Assembly (NCBI GenBank): GCA_031256975.1 | Contig: JAIRPN010000010.1 | Coordinates: 92,422 to 156,421 of the forward strand | Length of the DNA: 64,000 nucleotides | From: Verrucomicrobiales bacterium | GTDB taxonomy: Bacteria; Verrucomicrobiota; Verrucomicrobiia; Methylacidiphilales; JAAUTS01 | Direction: 5' to 3' | In this document: positions 19,241 through 26,475 of the stretch, in pieces | Numbering within the stretch: the first letter of the stretch is position 1 | Layout: the number at the start of each line of letters is the position of its first letter | Translations under genes and position numbers: made by a program | The notes under the pieces: generated by a model | What the model saw: only the letters and a program-made list of their open reading frames with translations | The model's database searches: none | Told to the model about the DNA's origin: nothing

Positions 19241-19792
19241 TTATTTCAGGGAACGAATCACCTTGCAGGGATTGCCGACCGCCAGAGTATCATCGGGAAT
19301 ATCCTTGGTGACCACACTACCCGCGCCGATTACCACTCGTGAACCGATGGTGACGCCGGGGCAAATGATGCTGCCGCCGCCGATCCAGACATCGTCCCCA
19401 ATCGTGATCGGTTCACCGAATTCGGTGCTGCGCCGCTGGATGGCGTTTAGCGGGTGGGTGGCGGTGTAAATCTGCACGTTGGGGGCAAGAAAGCAGTTGT
19501 CGCCAATGGTGATCTGGCAGACATCCAGCAGGCAGCAATTGAAATTCATGTACACGTTTTTGCCGAGTTTGATATTGGTGCCGTAATCGCAATAGAAAGG
19601 GGCCTGGATGAAGGCTCCGGTTTCGCAACCGAATAAATCGCGCAGGATTTTTGCACGCAGGAAGGCTTGATCATCCGTGGTGGTATTGTACTTGTAGCAA
19701 AGGTTGTGGGCTTTTGTGCGCTCGGAAAGCAATTGCGGGTCGCCGCAAAGGTAAGCTTCACCCGCCAGCATCTTTTCTTTTTCCGACTTCAT
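19241..19792 (-). CDS. Maltose/galactoside O-acetyltransferase-like hexapeptide-repeat enzyme
   Basis: The 183-residue product begins MKSEKEKMLAGEAY, the usual start of the Maa/LacA/NodL family. It contains the left-handed beta-helix with hexapeptide repeats (IKLGKNVYMNFNCCLLDVCQITIGDNCFLAPNVQIYTATHPL, then GVTIGSRVVIGAGSVVTKDIP). The catalytic His is in TATHPL. It transfers acetyl from acetyl-CoA to a sugar hydroxyl. An upstream ATG at 19801 would add three residues. It lies directly upstream of the GH94 phosphorylase gene on the same strand, 63 bases apart, suggesting a shared role in sugar handling. Confidence 0.9.
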   Translation of the reverse strand: MKSEKEKMLAGEAYLCGDPQLLSERTKAHNLCYKYNTTTDDQAFLRAKILRDLFGCETGAFIQAPFYCDYGTNIKLGKNVYMNFNCCLLDVCQITIGDNCFLAPNVQIYTATHPLNAIQRRSTEFGEPITIGDDVWIGGGSIICPGVTIGSRVVIGAGSVVTKDIPDDTLAVGNPCKVIRSLK

Positions 19793-19840
19793 AGTTAGCA
19801 TTCACCATAACAAACCGGACGCTAATGACGAGAGGTGTTT

Positions 19841-20278
19841 TTAAGGCTGGTTTGAGATTAGATTTTTCCCCAGACGCATATCATTTGGTGATAGACGTTT
19901 TTTATGGGCAAATTTTTGGTAATATGCGGATGCATCCCATAGCCAAGCTTCTTGCAACTCGTATTGAGGATTGTATAAAATCCAAATAAGTTTATCCCAA
20001 TTCATGTTTTTGGCCTTAGCCACCAAGGTTACTTCACTGCCTTTGTTTCCACTGGGACGATTGGCTTTGACTTGGTAACGGATGTTTTGAAATTCAAAAT
20101 CGAAGCCCTTGGCTACTTGGCTGCGTTGTTGCATAAATCGGGAATAATCGGCTTCTTCCATTCCGACTAATTGTGCAGCGTCTAATTCTGAAATGGCAGA
20201 AGTGATGTGTGGCGCTACTCCGTAACTTTGTTGCCATTTTAATGCAGTAGAGACGAGTTGTTGTCTCAGTGGATTCAT
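19841..20278 (-). CDS. Conserved hypothetical protein with possible nuclease-like core
   Basis: The 145-residue product has an N-terminal helical part (RQQLVSTALKWQQSYGVAPHITSAISELDAAQLVG) and a compact alpha/beta part. The latter contains FDFEFQNIRYQVKANRPSG, VTLVAKAKNMNWDKLIWILYNPQYELQEAWLWD, and a basic end (KKRLSPNDMRLGKNL). I believe similar sequences are widespread in bacteria as uncharacterised proteins. The acidic residue before a strand ending in QVK is weakly reminiscent of PD-(D/E)xK nucleases, but this is a guess. The gene is AT-richer than its neighbours, which may indicate transfer. Confidence 0.65.
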   Translation of the reverse strand: MNPLRQQLVSTALKWQQSYGVAPHITSAISELDAAQLVGMEEADYSRFMQQRSQVAKGFDFEFQNIRYQVKANRPSGNKGSEVTLVAKAKNMNWDKLIWILYNPQYELQEAWLWDASAYYQKFAHKKRLSPNDMRLGKNLISNQP

Positions 20279-20379
20279 GGATTGTCACCATAACAAGATA
20301 GGCGTTAATGACGAGCTTTTGATATTTCCCGCTTGCATTTTATAGGGATTTCTCTAAGTCATTGAGGCTGAGAAACATC

Positions 20380-20730
20380 ATGGCTAATTTAACAAAACGC
20401 GATTTAGTGGTTCGCATCAGTAACGAGACGGGGATGGTCCAGCAGGACGTGCTGAATATTGTCCAAAAAACTCTGGATTATTTGACCGAAAGTCTGGCGA
20501 TGGGTAAGACCGTTGAGCTGCGCAACTTCGGCGTTTTTGAAATCAAGCTCCGCGAGGCGCGTGTCGGTCGCAATCCGAACAAGCCTGAGAGTGATGTGCC
20601 GATTCCGCCGCGCGCGGTGGTTAAGTTCAAGGCAGGCAAGGAGATGAAGGCCAAGGTGGCGGCGCTTTCGGAAAAGTTGATTGCCAACGCCAATGTGAAG
20701 CCGGCCGGTGAGAATCCTCCGACGGCCTGA
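20380..20730 (+). CDS. HU/IHF-family DNA-binding protein
   Basis: The 116-residue protein starts MANLTKRDLVVRISNETG and has the HU/IHF fold: helices 1-2 (VQQDVLNIVQKTLDYLTESLAMGKTVELRNFGVFEIK) and the DNA-binding arm with GRNPNKPESDVPIPPRAVVKFKAGKEMK. The arm has the conserved GRNP and the intercalating Pro in VPIPPR. A 20-residue C-terminal tail is added. IHF-alpha-like features are clearer than HU, but the subunit cannot be fixed. It lies six bases upstream of hisS and is probably co-transcribed with it. Confidence 0.92.
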   Translation: MANLTKRDLVVRISNETGMVQQDVLNIVQKTLDYLTESLAMGKTVELRNFGVFEIKLREARVGRNPNKPESDVPIPPRAVVKFKAGKEMKAKVAALSEKLIANANVKPAGENPPTA

Positions 20731-20735
20731 CTCCC

Positions 20736-21977
20736 ATGTCTTTTCAAAGTCTTTCCGGCTTCCGTGATTTTTATCCGGAAGAGTGTGCGTTACGTGAACA
20801 TATCTTCAGTGTCTGGTGTGAGAGTTCTCGGCAATTTGGTTTTTCCCAGTACGACGGTCCGCCACTGGAGCCGCTGGAGTTATACAAAAAGAAGTCCGGC
20901 GATGAGATTGTCGGGCAACTCTATAATTTCGTCGATAAAGGGGAGCGTGAAGTGGCGTTGCGTCCCGAGTTGACGCCGACTTTTGCCCGCATGGCGGGCG
21001 CCAAGCACCGCGACTATAAGAAGCCGTTGAAGTGGTTTGCGATTCCGCAATTGTTCCGTTATGAACGGGCGCAACGCGGGCGCTTGCGCGAGCATTTCCA
21101 GTGGAATTGCGACATTGTCGGCGAGGCGTCGTTAGCGGCCGAGGCGGAAATTTTGGCCTTGATCGACCACGCGATGCGCGGGCTTGGGTTGACCCGGGAG
21201 GATTATGTGATCCGTGTCAGTGACCGCCAGTTCTGGCTGGATTTTCTGCAGCAGAACAAGGTCACCGACGAAGCGAAGGTGTATGATTTTCTGCAGGCCT
21301 TGGACAAGATCGAACGCGCTTCGGAAGCCGAGACGCGGGAGAAGCTGGGACCGTTGGCGGATCAGGTGTTTTCTTTGCTGGAAAAAGGCACCACCAGCGA
21401 ACGTCTGGACACGCTAATGGCGAGTTGCAAGGCGCTGGGTTTGGCGGATGCGGTGAAGATCGATCTGCGTATCGTGCGCGGCCTGGCGTATTATACGGGC
21501 ATTGTGTTTGAGGTGCATGACCGCAGCGGTAAGTTTCGCGCGATCGCGGGTGGCGGGCGTTATGACAATTTGTTGAAGTTGATTTCCGGTGAGGATTTGC
21601 CGGCGATCGGTTTCGGCATGGGTGACGTGGTGATCGGCGAGATTTTGAAGGACAAGGGACTGGCGCCGAAGACTGCCAATATTGAGTCTTATTATTTGGT
21701 GATTGCCGATGAGGCGTTGCGTCCGCAGGCCTTGGCATTAGCGTCGGCGCTACGAGAAGGCGGCTATCACGTTGACTATCCGCTAACGGCCGCTAAAGTC
21801 GGCAAGCAATTTCAAGCGGCCGAGGAACGCGGGCACAAGTTCGCGCTGGTGGTCGGGCAGGAATACGCCAGCGACGGTGTTTGCGGGTTAAAGACTCTGG
21901 CGACACGCGAGCAGGTGAATGTCCGCCCGGAGGTTAGGGACGGCAAGGTTTCGTCATTAGCGCCGGTCGGCTGCTGA
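20736..21977 (+). CDS. hisS: Histidyl-tRNA synthetase
   Basis: A class II synthetase that charges tRNA-His. The 413-residue protein has motif 1 near GFRDFYPEE, motif 2 in FRYERAQRGRLREHFQWNCDIVG and the histidine-specific segments VRGLAYYTGIVFEV and RAIAGGGRYDNL. The C-terminal anticodon-binding domain (about residues 320-405) includes YHVDYPLTAAKVGKQFQAAEERG. It starts six bases after the HU/IHF gene and precedes aspS by 25 bases, so the three probably form one operon. Six or so copies of the dispersed motif are within it. Confidence 0.96.
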   Translation: MSFQSLSGFRDFYPEECALREHIFSVWCESSRQFGFSQYDGPPLEPLELYKKKSGDEIVGQLYNFVDKGEREVALRPELTPTFARMAGAKHRDYKKPLKWFAIPQLFRYERAQRGRLREHFQWNCDIVGEASLAAEAEILALIDHAMRGLGLTREDYVIRVSDRQFWLDFLQQNKVTDEAKVYDFLQALDKIERASEAETREKLGPLADQVFSLLEKGTTSERLDTLMASCKALGLADAVKIDLRIVRGLAYYTGIVFEVHDRSGKFRAIAGGGRYDNLLKLISGEDLPAIGFGMGDVVIGEILKDKGLAPKTANIESYYLVIADEALRPQALALASALREGGYHVDYPLTAAKVGKQFQAAEERGHKFALVVGQEYASDGVCGLKTLATREQVNVRPEVRDGKVSSLAPVGC

Positions 21978-22001
21978 ATTGGATTTTGAATTAGGAATAT
22001 T

Positions 22002-23771
22002 ATGCAACGCACACATCATTGTAATGAACTTCGCAAGAACGATATTGGCAAACAGGCGACGCTGACCGGCTGGGTCCATGCGCGTCGTGACCACGGCGGG
22101 GTGATTTTTATCGATTTGCGGGATCGCGAAGGTGTCACGCAAATTGTGTTTAACCCGGAAAAACATGCCGCGGTGGCGGAACAGGCCCGTGCTTTGCGCA
22201 GCGAGTTTGTGATTAGCGTCACCGGTGAAGTGGTGGCGCGTCTGGCTGGCACGGAAAACAAAAACTTGGGCACCGGTGATGTTGAGTTGGCGGTTAGCGC
22301 GTTGACGATTTTGAATGCCTCGGAAACGCCGCCGTTCCCGCTGGATGATGATGCGGTGAATGAGGATTTGCGCCTGGAATACCGTTATCTGGACTTGCGC
22401 CGTCCGAAGATGGCGAAGAATCTGCGGGTGCGCCATGATGCGGCGAAGGCGATCCGGGATTATCTGGATGAGCATCGCTTCCTCGAGATTGAAACGCCGA
22501 TTTTATTCAAGAGCACGCCGGAAGGCGCGCGTGAGTTTTTGGTGCCGTCGCGCCAAAACCCGCGCAAATTCTACGCGTTGAGCCAGTCGCCGCAGCAGTA
22601 CAAGCAGTTGCTGATGGTGAGCGGTGTGGAACGTTATTACCAGATGGCGAAATGTTTCCGCGACGAGGATTTGCGTGCCGACCGCCAGCCGGAATTCACC
22701 CAGGTCGATTTGGAAATGTCGTTCATCGAGCGCGAGGATATTTATAGGTTGATCGAGGGCTTGATTGCCCGCGTGTGGAAGAAGGTATTGAACCACGACG
22801 TGCAACTGCCGTTGCCGCGCATCACGTTCAAGGAAGCGTTGAATGATTACGGCATCGACAAGCCGGACCGTCGTTTTGACATGAAGCTGGTGGATTTGAG
22901 CGAGACGTTCAAGGACAGCCAGTTCAAGGTGTTCCGTGGCGTGCTGGACAGCGGCGGCGTGGTCAAGGCGATCAATGCCAAGGGTCTGGCGATCATCACC
23001 ACGGGACAGATCGAGGAATTGACCGAACTGGCCAAGGCGCAGGGCGCCAAGGGCCTGGCCTGGATCAAGGTTGAGAACGGCCAGTGGAAATCGCCGATCG
23101 TGAAGTTTTTCTCCGACGCGGAAAAAGCGGCGCTAACGACGAAGTTGAATATCGAGGAAGGGGACCTGATCCTGTTCGGTGCCGACGCGTGGCTGGCGGC
23201 CTGCGAAGTGCTCGGCCAGATCCGTCTCAAGGCTGCCGAAATGCTGGAAAAGGCCGGCAAGCTGAAGCGGAAGGAAATTTTTGATTTCCACTGGGTGGTG
23301 GATTTTCCGTTGCTGTCCTATGACAAGGAATCGCAGCGTTTTGTTTCAACGCACCATCCGTTTACCTCGCCAGTGCCGGAAGATATTCCGAAGCTGGACA
23401 GCGATCCGCATGCGGTACGCGGCCAGCATTATGACTTGGTGTTGAACGGCACTGAACTGGGCGGCGGCAGCATCCGTATTCATCAAGCGGAAGTGCAGCA
23501 GAAGCTGTTTACCGAACTTTTGAAGATTCCGGCGGATATCGCCGAATCCCGTTTCGGTTATATGATCAAGGCGTTCAAGTACGGCGCGCCTCCGCACGGT
23601 GGCATCGCGCTGGGTTTTGACCGGTTGGTGGCGATTTTGACCAATTCGCCGAGTATCCGTGATGTGGTGGCGTTCCCGAAGAACAACAAGGGTATCGACC
23701 TGATGAGTCAGGCTCCGGGTGACGTGGAACCCAAGCAGTTGCGCGATCTGTATATCCAGATTCGCGAATAA
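22002..23771 (+). CDS. aspS: Aspartyl-tRNA synthetase
   Basis: The 589-residue protein has the bacterial AspRS layout: the N-terminal OB-fold anticodon domain (GWVHARRDHGGVIFIDLRDREGVTQIVFNP), the class II core with ETPILFKSTPEGAREFLVPSR, FRDEDLRADRQPEFTQ (motif 2), a GAD insertion domain, and motif 3 GGIALGFDRLVAIL. The length is the bacterial norm. It follows hisS closely, a common pairing, and ends before a motif-built terminator. Whether the enzyme is discriminating for tRNA-Asp or also serves tRNA-Asn cannot be told by eye. Confidence 0.97.
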   Translation: MQRTHHCNELRKNDIGKQATLTGWVHARRDHGGVIFIDLRDREGVTQIVFNPEKHAAVAEQARALRSEFVISVTGEVVARLAGTENKNLGTGDVELAVSALTILNASETPPFPLDDDAVNEDLRLEYRYLDLRRPKMAKNLRVRHDAAKAIRDYLDEHRFLEIETPILFKSTPEGAREFLVPSRQNPRKFYALSQSPQQYKQLLMVSGVERYYQMAKCFRDEDLRADRQPEFTQVDLEMSFIEREDIYRLIEGLIARVWKKVLNHDVQLPLPRITFKEALNDYGIDKPDRRFDMKLVDLSETFKDSQFKVFRGVLDSGGVVKAINAKGLAIITTGQIEELTELAKAQGAKGLAWIKVENGQWKSPIVKFFSDAEKAALTTKLNIEEGDLILFGADAWLAACEVLGQIRLKAAEMLEKAGKLKRKEIFDFHWVVDFPLLSYDKESQRFVSTHHPFTSPVPEDIPKLDSDPHAVRGQHYDLVLNGTELGGGSIRIHQAEVQQKLFTELLKIPADIAESRFGYMIKAFKYGAPPHGGIALGFDRLVAILTNSPSIRDVVAFPKNNKGIDLMSQAPGDVEPKQLRDLYIQIRE

Positions 23772-23786
23772 TATGTGATTTTAAGG

Positions 23787-23827
23787 ACGCTAATGATGAG
23801 ATAAATAAATTTCATCATTAGTGTTTT
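23787..23827 (+). terminator. Terminator of the hisS-aspS transcript built on the dispersed motif
   Basis: ACGCTAATGATGA (23787-23799) pairs with TCATCATTAGTGT (23812-23824) over 13 positions with one G-U, around a 12-base AT loop. TTTTCTTT follows. The 5' arm carries an exact CGCTAAT copy and the 3' arm a one-base variant. Confidence 0.75.
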
Positions 23828-23880
23828 CTTTGGTTGCAGAGTTGTAATGTTGAGCAAGATTAAGCGAAGGAAAGAAGATC

Positions 23881-24258
23881 GTGAGTAACCCGAAAATCAT
23901 AGCTTATTTGAAACCGTGGTGCGGCTGGAGCAAAGGCGTGCGCGCTGTACTGCAAAAATACAATCTGGAATATGAAGACCGGGATATTATCAATGATCCC
24001 GTCCAGCGTGCCGAGATGGTGGCAAAAAGCGGGCAGGAGCTTTCTCCCTGTGTGGAAGTGAACGGCAGGATGCTTGCCGACATCAGTGGCGAGGAACTAG
24101 AAGCCTGGATGTTGCAGAATGGCGTGGTGAGCACCACCGATGCCAAGCTTGATGTGCCGATCGACCGCGGTTGCTCCGACGAGGAACATGCGGCCCAGGC
24201 CGAGCAGATGTTCAGTGTCAATTTTATTGGTAGCAAGCGATCCGACTCGAAACCGTGA
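23881..24258 (+). CDS. Monothiol glutaredoxin-like protein
   Basis: The 125-residue protein begins with GTG behind AAGGAAAGAAG. Its first 80 residues are a glutaredoxin fold with the active-site sequence PWCGWS (single Cys followed by Gly-Trp-Ser, monothiol type), a cis-Pro loop LSPCVEVNG and helix AEMVAKSGQ. A 40-residue acidic C-terminal extension (CSDEEHAAQAEQMF) is not part of the standard fold. It probably serves thiol-disulfide exchange or iron-sulfur handling. Its stop overlaps the start of the next gene. Confidence 0.8.
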   Translation: MSNPKIIAYLKPWCGWSKGVRAVLQKYNLEYEDRDIINDPVQRAEMVAKSGQELSPCVEVNGRMLADISGEELEAWMLQNGVVSTTDAKLDVPIDRGCSDEEHAAQAEQMFSVNFIGSKRSDSKP

Positions 24259-25106
24259 TGTTTGACCAAATTCAAAAGCGGGCACTGGAATCGCTTTTGG
24301 CGGAAGATGATCCCAAAACGAAACAACTGGTCGTCGACCAGTTGTGCGCCAATCCGGCGGAAAAGTATCAATCTGTCATGCAGGAGTTTTCCCGCTCGGC
24401 CAATGACCGGGTGAGGGAATGCGCCTTGGAGATTTTGTCGCGCTGGGGTTGTGGTACTTCCCGCATGGAATTGTTTTTGCGTGCGATTCGTCAAAACCCG
24501 TGGGAATCCTGGGAAGACTTGGAACGATTCAGCTGGGATTTGTGCGAGTTTGAACGGGGGCGTTTTGACAAAAAAACTTACAGCACTTGTCTGGACGAAT
24601 GGGCGGCACGGGTCCAACGGATTGTCCCGGCCGATGCGAACGCCACCCGGCGGATTTTGGCCTTGCGCCAAGTGCTCGGCCAGGAAGAGGGATTTCGCGG
24701 CAACGTGGACGATTATTACCATCCGGACAACAGTTATCTGGATACAGTCATTGATGACCGTCGCGGGTTGCCGCTAACCGTGACTTTGGTCTATGTTTTT
24801 GTTGGCCGGCGTTTGGGTTGGGATGTGTGCGGCATCGGGGTTCCCAGTCATTACATCGGTGGATTGGACCGGGTATTGTTTGACCCGTTCCACGGCGGGG
24901 TATTGATCGATGAGGCACAAACCCTGGCGCATTTCAAGATTCACAATCCGGAATGCGATTGCCTGCATTTATTCAAGTCCACGCCCTACGAAACGGCCAA
25001 GCGTATCATGGCTAATCTGCTCAAGGCCTATGCGCTGGTTGAGGATGAGGAACGTTGCAAGCGTATCAATCAGGCCCTGGAGGAATTGCTGGCGGCCCGC
25101 AAATAG
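24258..25106 (+). CDS. SirB1-family transglutaminase-like/TPR protein
   Basis: The 282-residue protein has helical repeats at its N-terminus (DQLCANPAEKYQSVMQEF, then RVRECALEILSRWG). A central transglutaminase-like core follows, with YYHPDNSYLDTVIDDRRGLPLTVTLVYVFVGRRLGWDVCGIGVPSHYIGG and FDPFHGGVLIDEAQ, the signature of the SirB1/YchA family. The C-terminus has TPR-like helices (YETAKRIMANLLKAYALVEDEERC). Catalytic activity is not established for the family. The start ATG at 24258 overlaps the stop of the glutaredoxin gene (GTGATG). Confidence 0.8.
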   Translation: MFDQIQKRALESLLAEDDPKTKQLVVDQLCANPAEKYQSVMQEFSRSANDRVRECALEILSRWGCGTSRMELFLRAIRQNPWESWEDLERFSWDLCEFERGRFDKKTYSTCLDEWAARVQRIVPADANATRRILALRQVLGQEEGFRGNVDDYYHPDNSYLDTVIDDRRGLPLTVTLVYVFVGRRLGWDVCGIGVPSHYIGGLDRVLFDPFHGGVLIDEAQTLAHFKIHNPECDCLHLFKSTPYETAKRIMANLLKAYALVEDEERCKRINQALEELLAARK

Positions 25107-25140
25107 CGGAAATTCGCTAATCGCGGGATAAAACGCGTTA

Positions 25141-25169
25141 TTGACACCCCGTGCTTTTTTCGGATTGAT
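25141..25169 (+). promoter_or_regulatory. Weak candidate promoter for the TadE-like operon
   Basis: TTGACA at 25141-25146 matches the -35 consensus exactly. After 17 bases follows ATTGAT, a poor -10. It lies 46-74 bases upstream of the first TadE-like gene, the right place for its promoter. Confidence 0.35.
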
Positions 25170-25214
25170 GCCCGTTAGGGAATCCATCTAATTTGATTCT
25201 GTCGAGTGTGGGGT

Positions 25215-25787
25215 ATGCAAAGTCAAAAAAACAGCCGGAAAAGACGCGCCGCAAGCTTGGTTGAATTCGCCCTGGTTTTTCCCATGTTTGTGGTGATGAT
25301 CATGGCGACCCTGGATTTTGGGCGCTACATGTATATTCAATCGACCATGTCCCATGTGGTGCGGGCGGCCTTGCGTTATGGTGTGACCGAGCAACAGCAG
25401 GTGGTGGTGACCGGCACGAAATCCACTACCCTTTCCGTAAGGCAATCCATCATTAACGCGGCCATTAGCGCCAATCCGGTCCCGCAGATGATTCCCGTCA
25501 CGGCAGGGACCGGCAGTGCGTCTGGTAACGATACGTTTTATATAGACATCGCGGCACCGACCGGCACCAGTTGGTCCAACGCGCAGATGAGCGTTTCCGC
25601 GACCAATACGCCATGGAAGACCTTGAGTTCTTCCTACATGCCGGTGCAGATTTCCGGCCAATTATTGCGCGTGACTTACAATTACAATTTCAAGTTTGCG
25701 ACTCCGTTGATAGGTTTTATTACCGGGGGGACCAATAATACCAAAACAGTATCGGTTCAGACCATTTACCAGGCGGAGGTTTATTGA
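25215..25787 (+). CDS. TadE-like pseudopilin-type protein
   Basis: The 190-residue protein has a short basic N-terminus, then the TadE pattern: RRAASLVEFALVFPMFVVMIMATLDFGRYMYIQSTM, a hydrophobic helix with the conserved Glu and an FGR motif after it. The rest is extracytoplasmic and strand-rich. TadE proteins are minor pilins or pseudopilins of Flp/Tad systems. The ATG at 25215 was chosen; upstream GTG codons are in frame. It is the first of three similar genes, but no tadA ATPase, secretin or rcpC gene is in the window. Confidence 0.8.
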   Translation: MQSQKNSRKRRAASLVEFALVFPMFVVMIMATLDFGRYMYIQSTMSHVVRAALRYGVTEQQQVVVTGTKSTTLSVRQSIINAAISANPVPQMIPVTAGTGSASGNDTFYIDIAAPTGTSWSNAQMSVSATNTPWKTLSSSYMPVQISGQLLRVTYNYNFKFATPLIGFITGGTNNTKTVSVQTIYQAEVY

Positions 25788-26462
25788 ATGAAAGCGGGGT
25801 CGAAAAAATCGAAAAAAGGCCAGTCGGTGGTCGAGTTTTCATTTATCGTCATCGCCCTGATGCTGCTGGTGATGGGGACGATCGAGCTTGGAGGGGCCGC
25901 GTCATTGTCCCTGCGAATAGCCTCGGCAGTCTATGAGGCGGGGCGTATTATCAACACGGAAGCGCTTTGGCCGTCAGCCAGCAATACGACGGCGCAAAAC
26001 TCAACTTTCCTGCAATCCGGCTTGTCCAGCAACATTTACCCCGCCGTCAAAAACATGATTTTGCCGGCGGATATCACCAATAATGGCACGGTGATTTTTA
26101 CTTACTTGACTCGTGTCGCGAAGGATACCAACGCCGCAAACGATCAGTTGCAACTGACCTATCAGTGGTATTTCTCGGGCAGTTCGGTCAGTACCTCGGC
26201 TCCTTCCAGTTACGTGGCTTCCAAGGTACCGTATTCAATGGTCGGCAGCGGCACCTCAGCCGTGAAAGTCGTGAATTCTTCCTTTTTCGACATGAATGCA
26301 TTGCTTACAAGCCAGTCCACCGTGGTGGTCGAGATTTATCACAAAACCAATCCGCTGATGGCGAAATTCACCGGCATCCTGTCCCAAGCCCAGAAAACTT
26401 ATTCAAGCAACAACACCCAAGTGACCTCGATGAATTACATTTACGATTTCGCTATCTATTAA
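25788..26462 (+). CDS. Second TadE/TadF-like protein
   Basis: The 224-residue protein begins directly after the stop of the previous gene. It shows KKGQSVVEFSFIVIALMLLVMGTIELGGAASLSLRIASAVYEAGR, a TadE-type hydrophobic helix with the conserved Glu. The remaining 180 residues are Ser/Thr/Asn-rich, extracytoplasmic and low in charge. It is translationally coupled to the TadE gene and 13 bases upstream of the VWA gene. Its role is probably structural or pseudopilin-like in a surface complex. Confidence 0.78.
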   Translation: MKAGSKKSKKGQSVVEFSFIVIALMLLVMGTIELGGAASLSLRIASAVYEAGRIINTEALWPSASNTTAQNSTFLQSGLSSNIYPAVKNMILPADITNNGTVIFTYLTRVAKDTNAANDQLQLTYQWYFSGSSVSTSAPSSYVASKVPYSMVGSGTSAVKVVNSSFFDMNALLTSQSTVVVEIYHKTNPLMAKFTGILSQAQKTYSSNNTQVTSMNYIYDFAIY

Positions 26463-26475
26463 TCCGAATTCAAGC

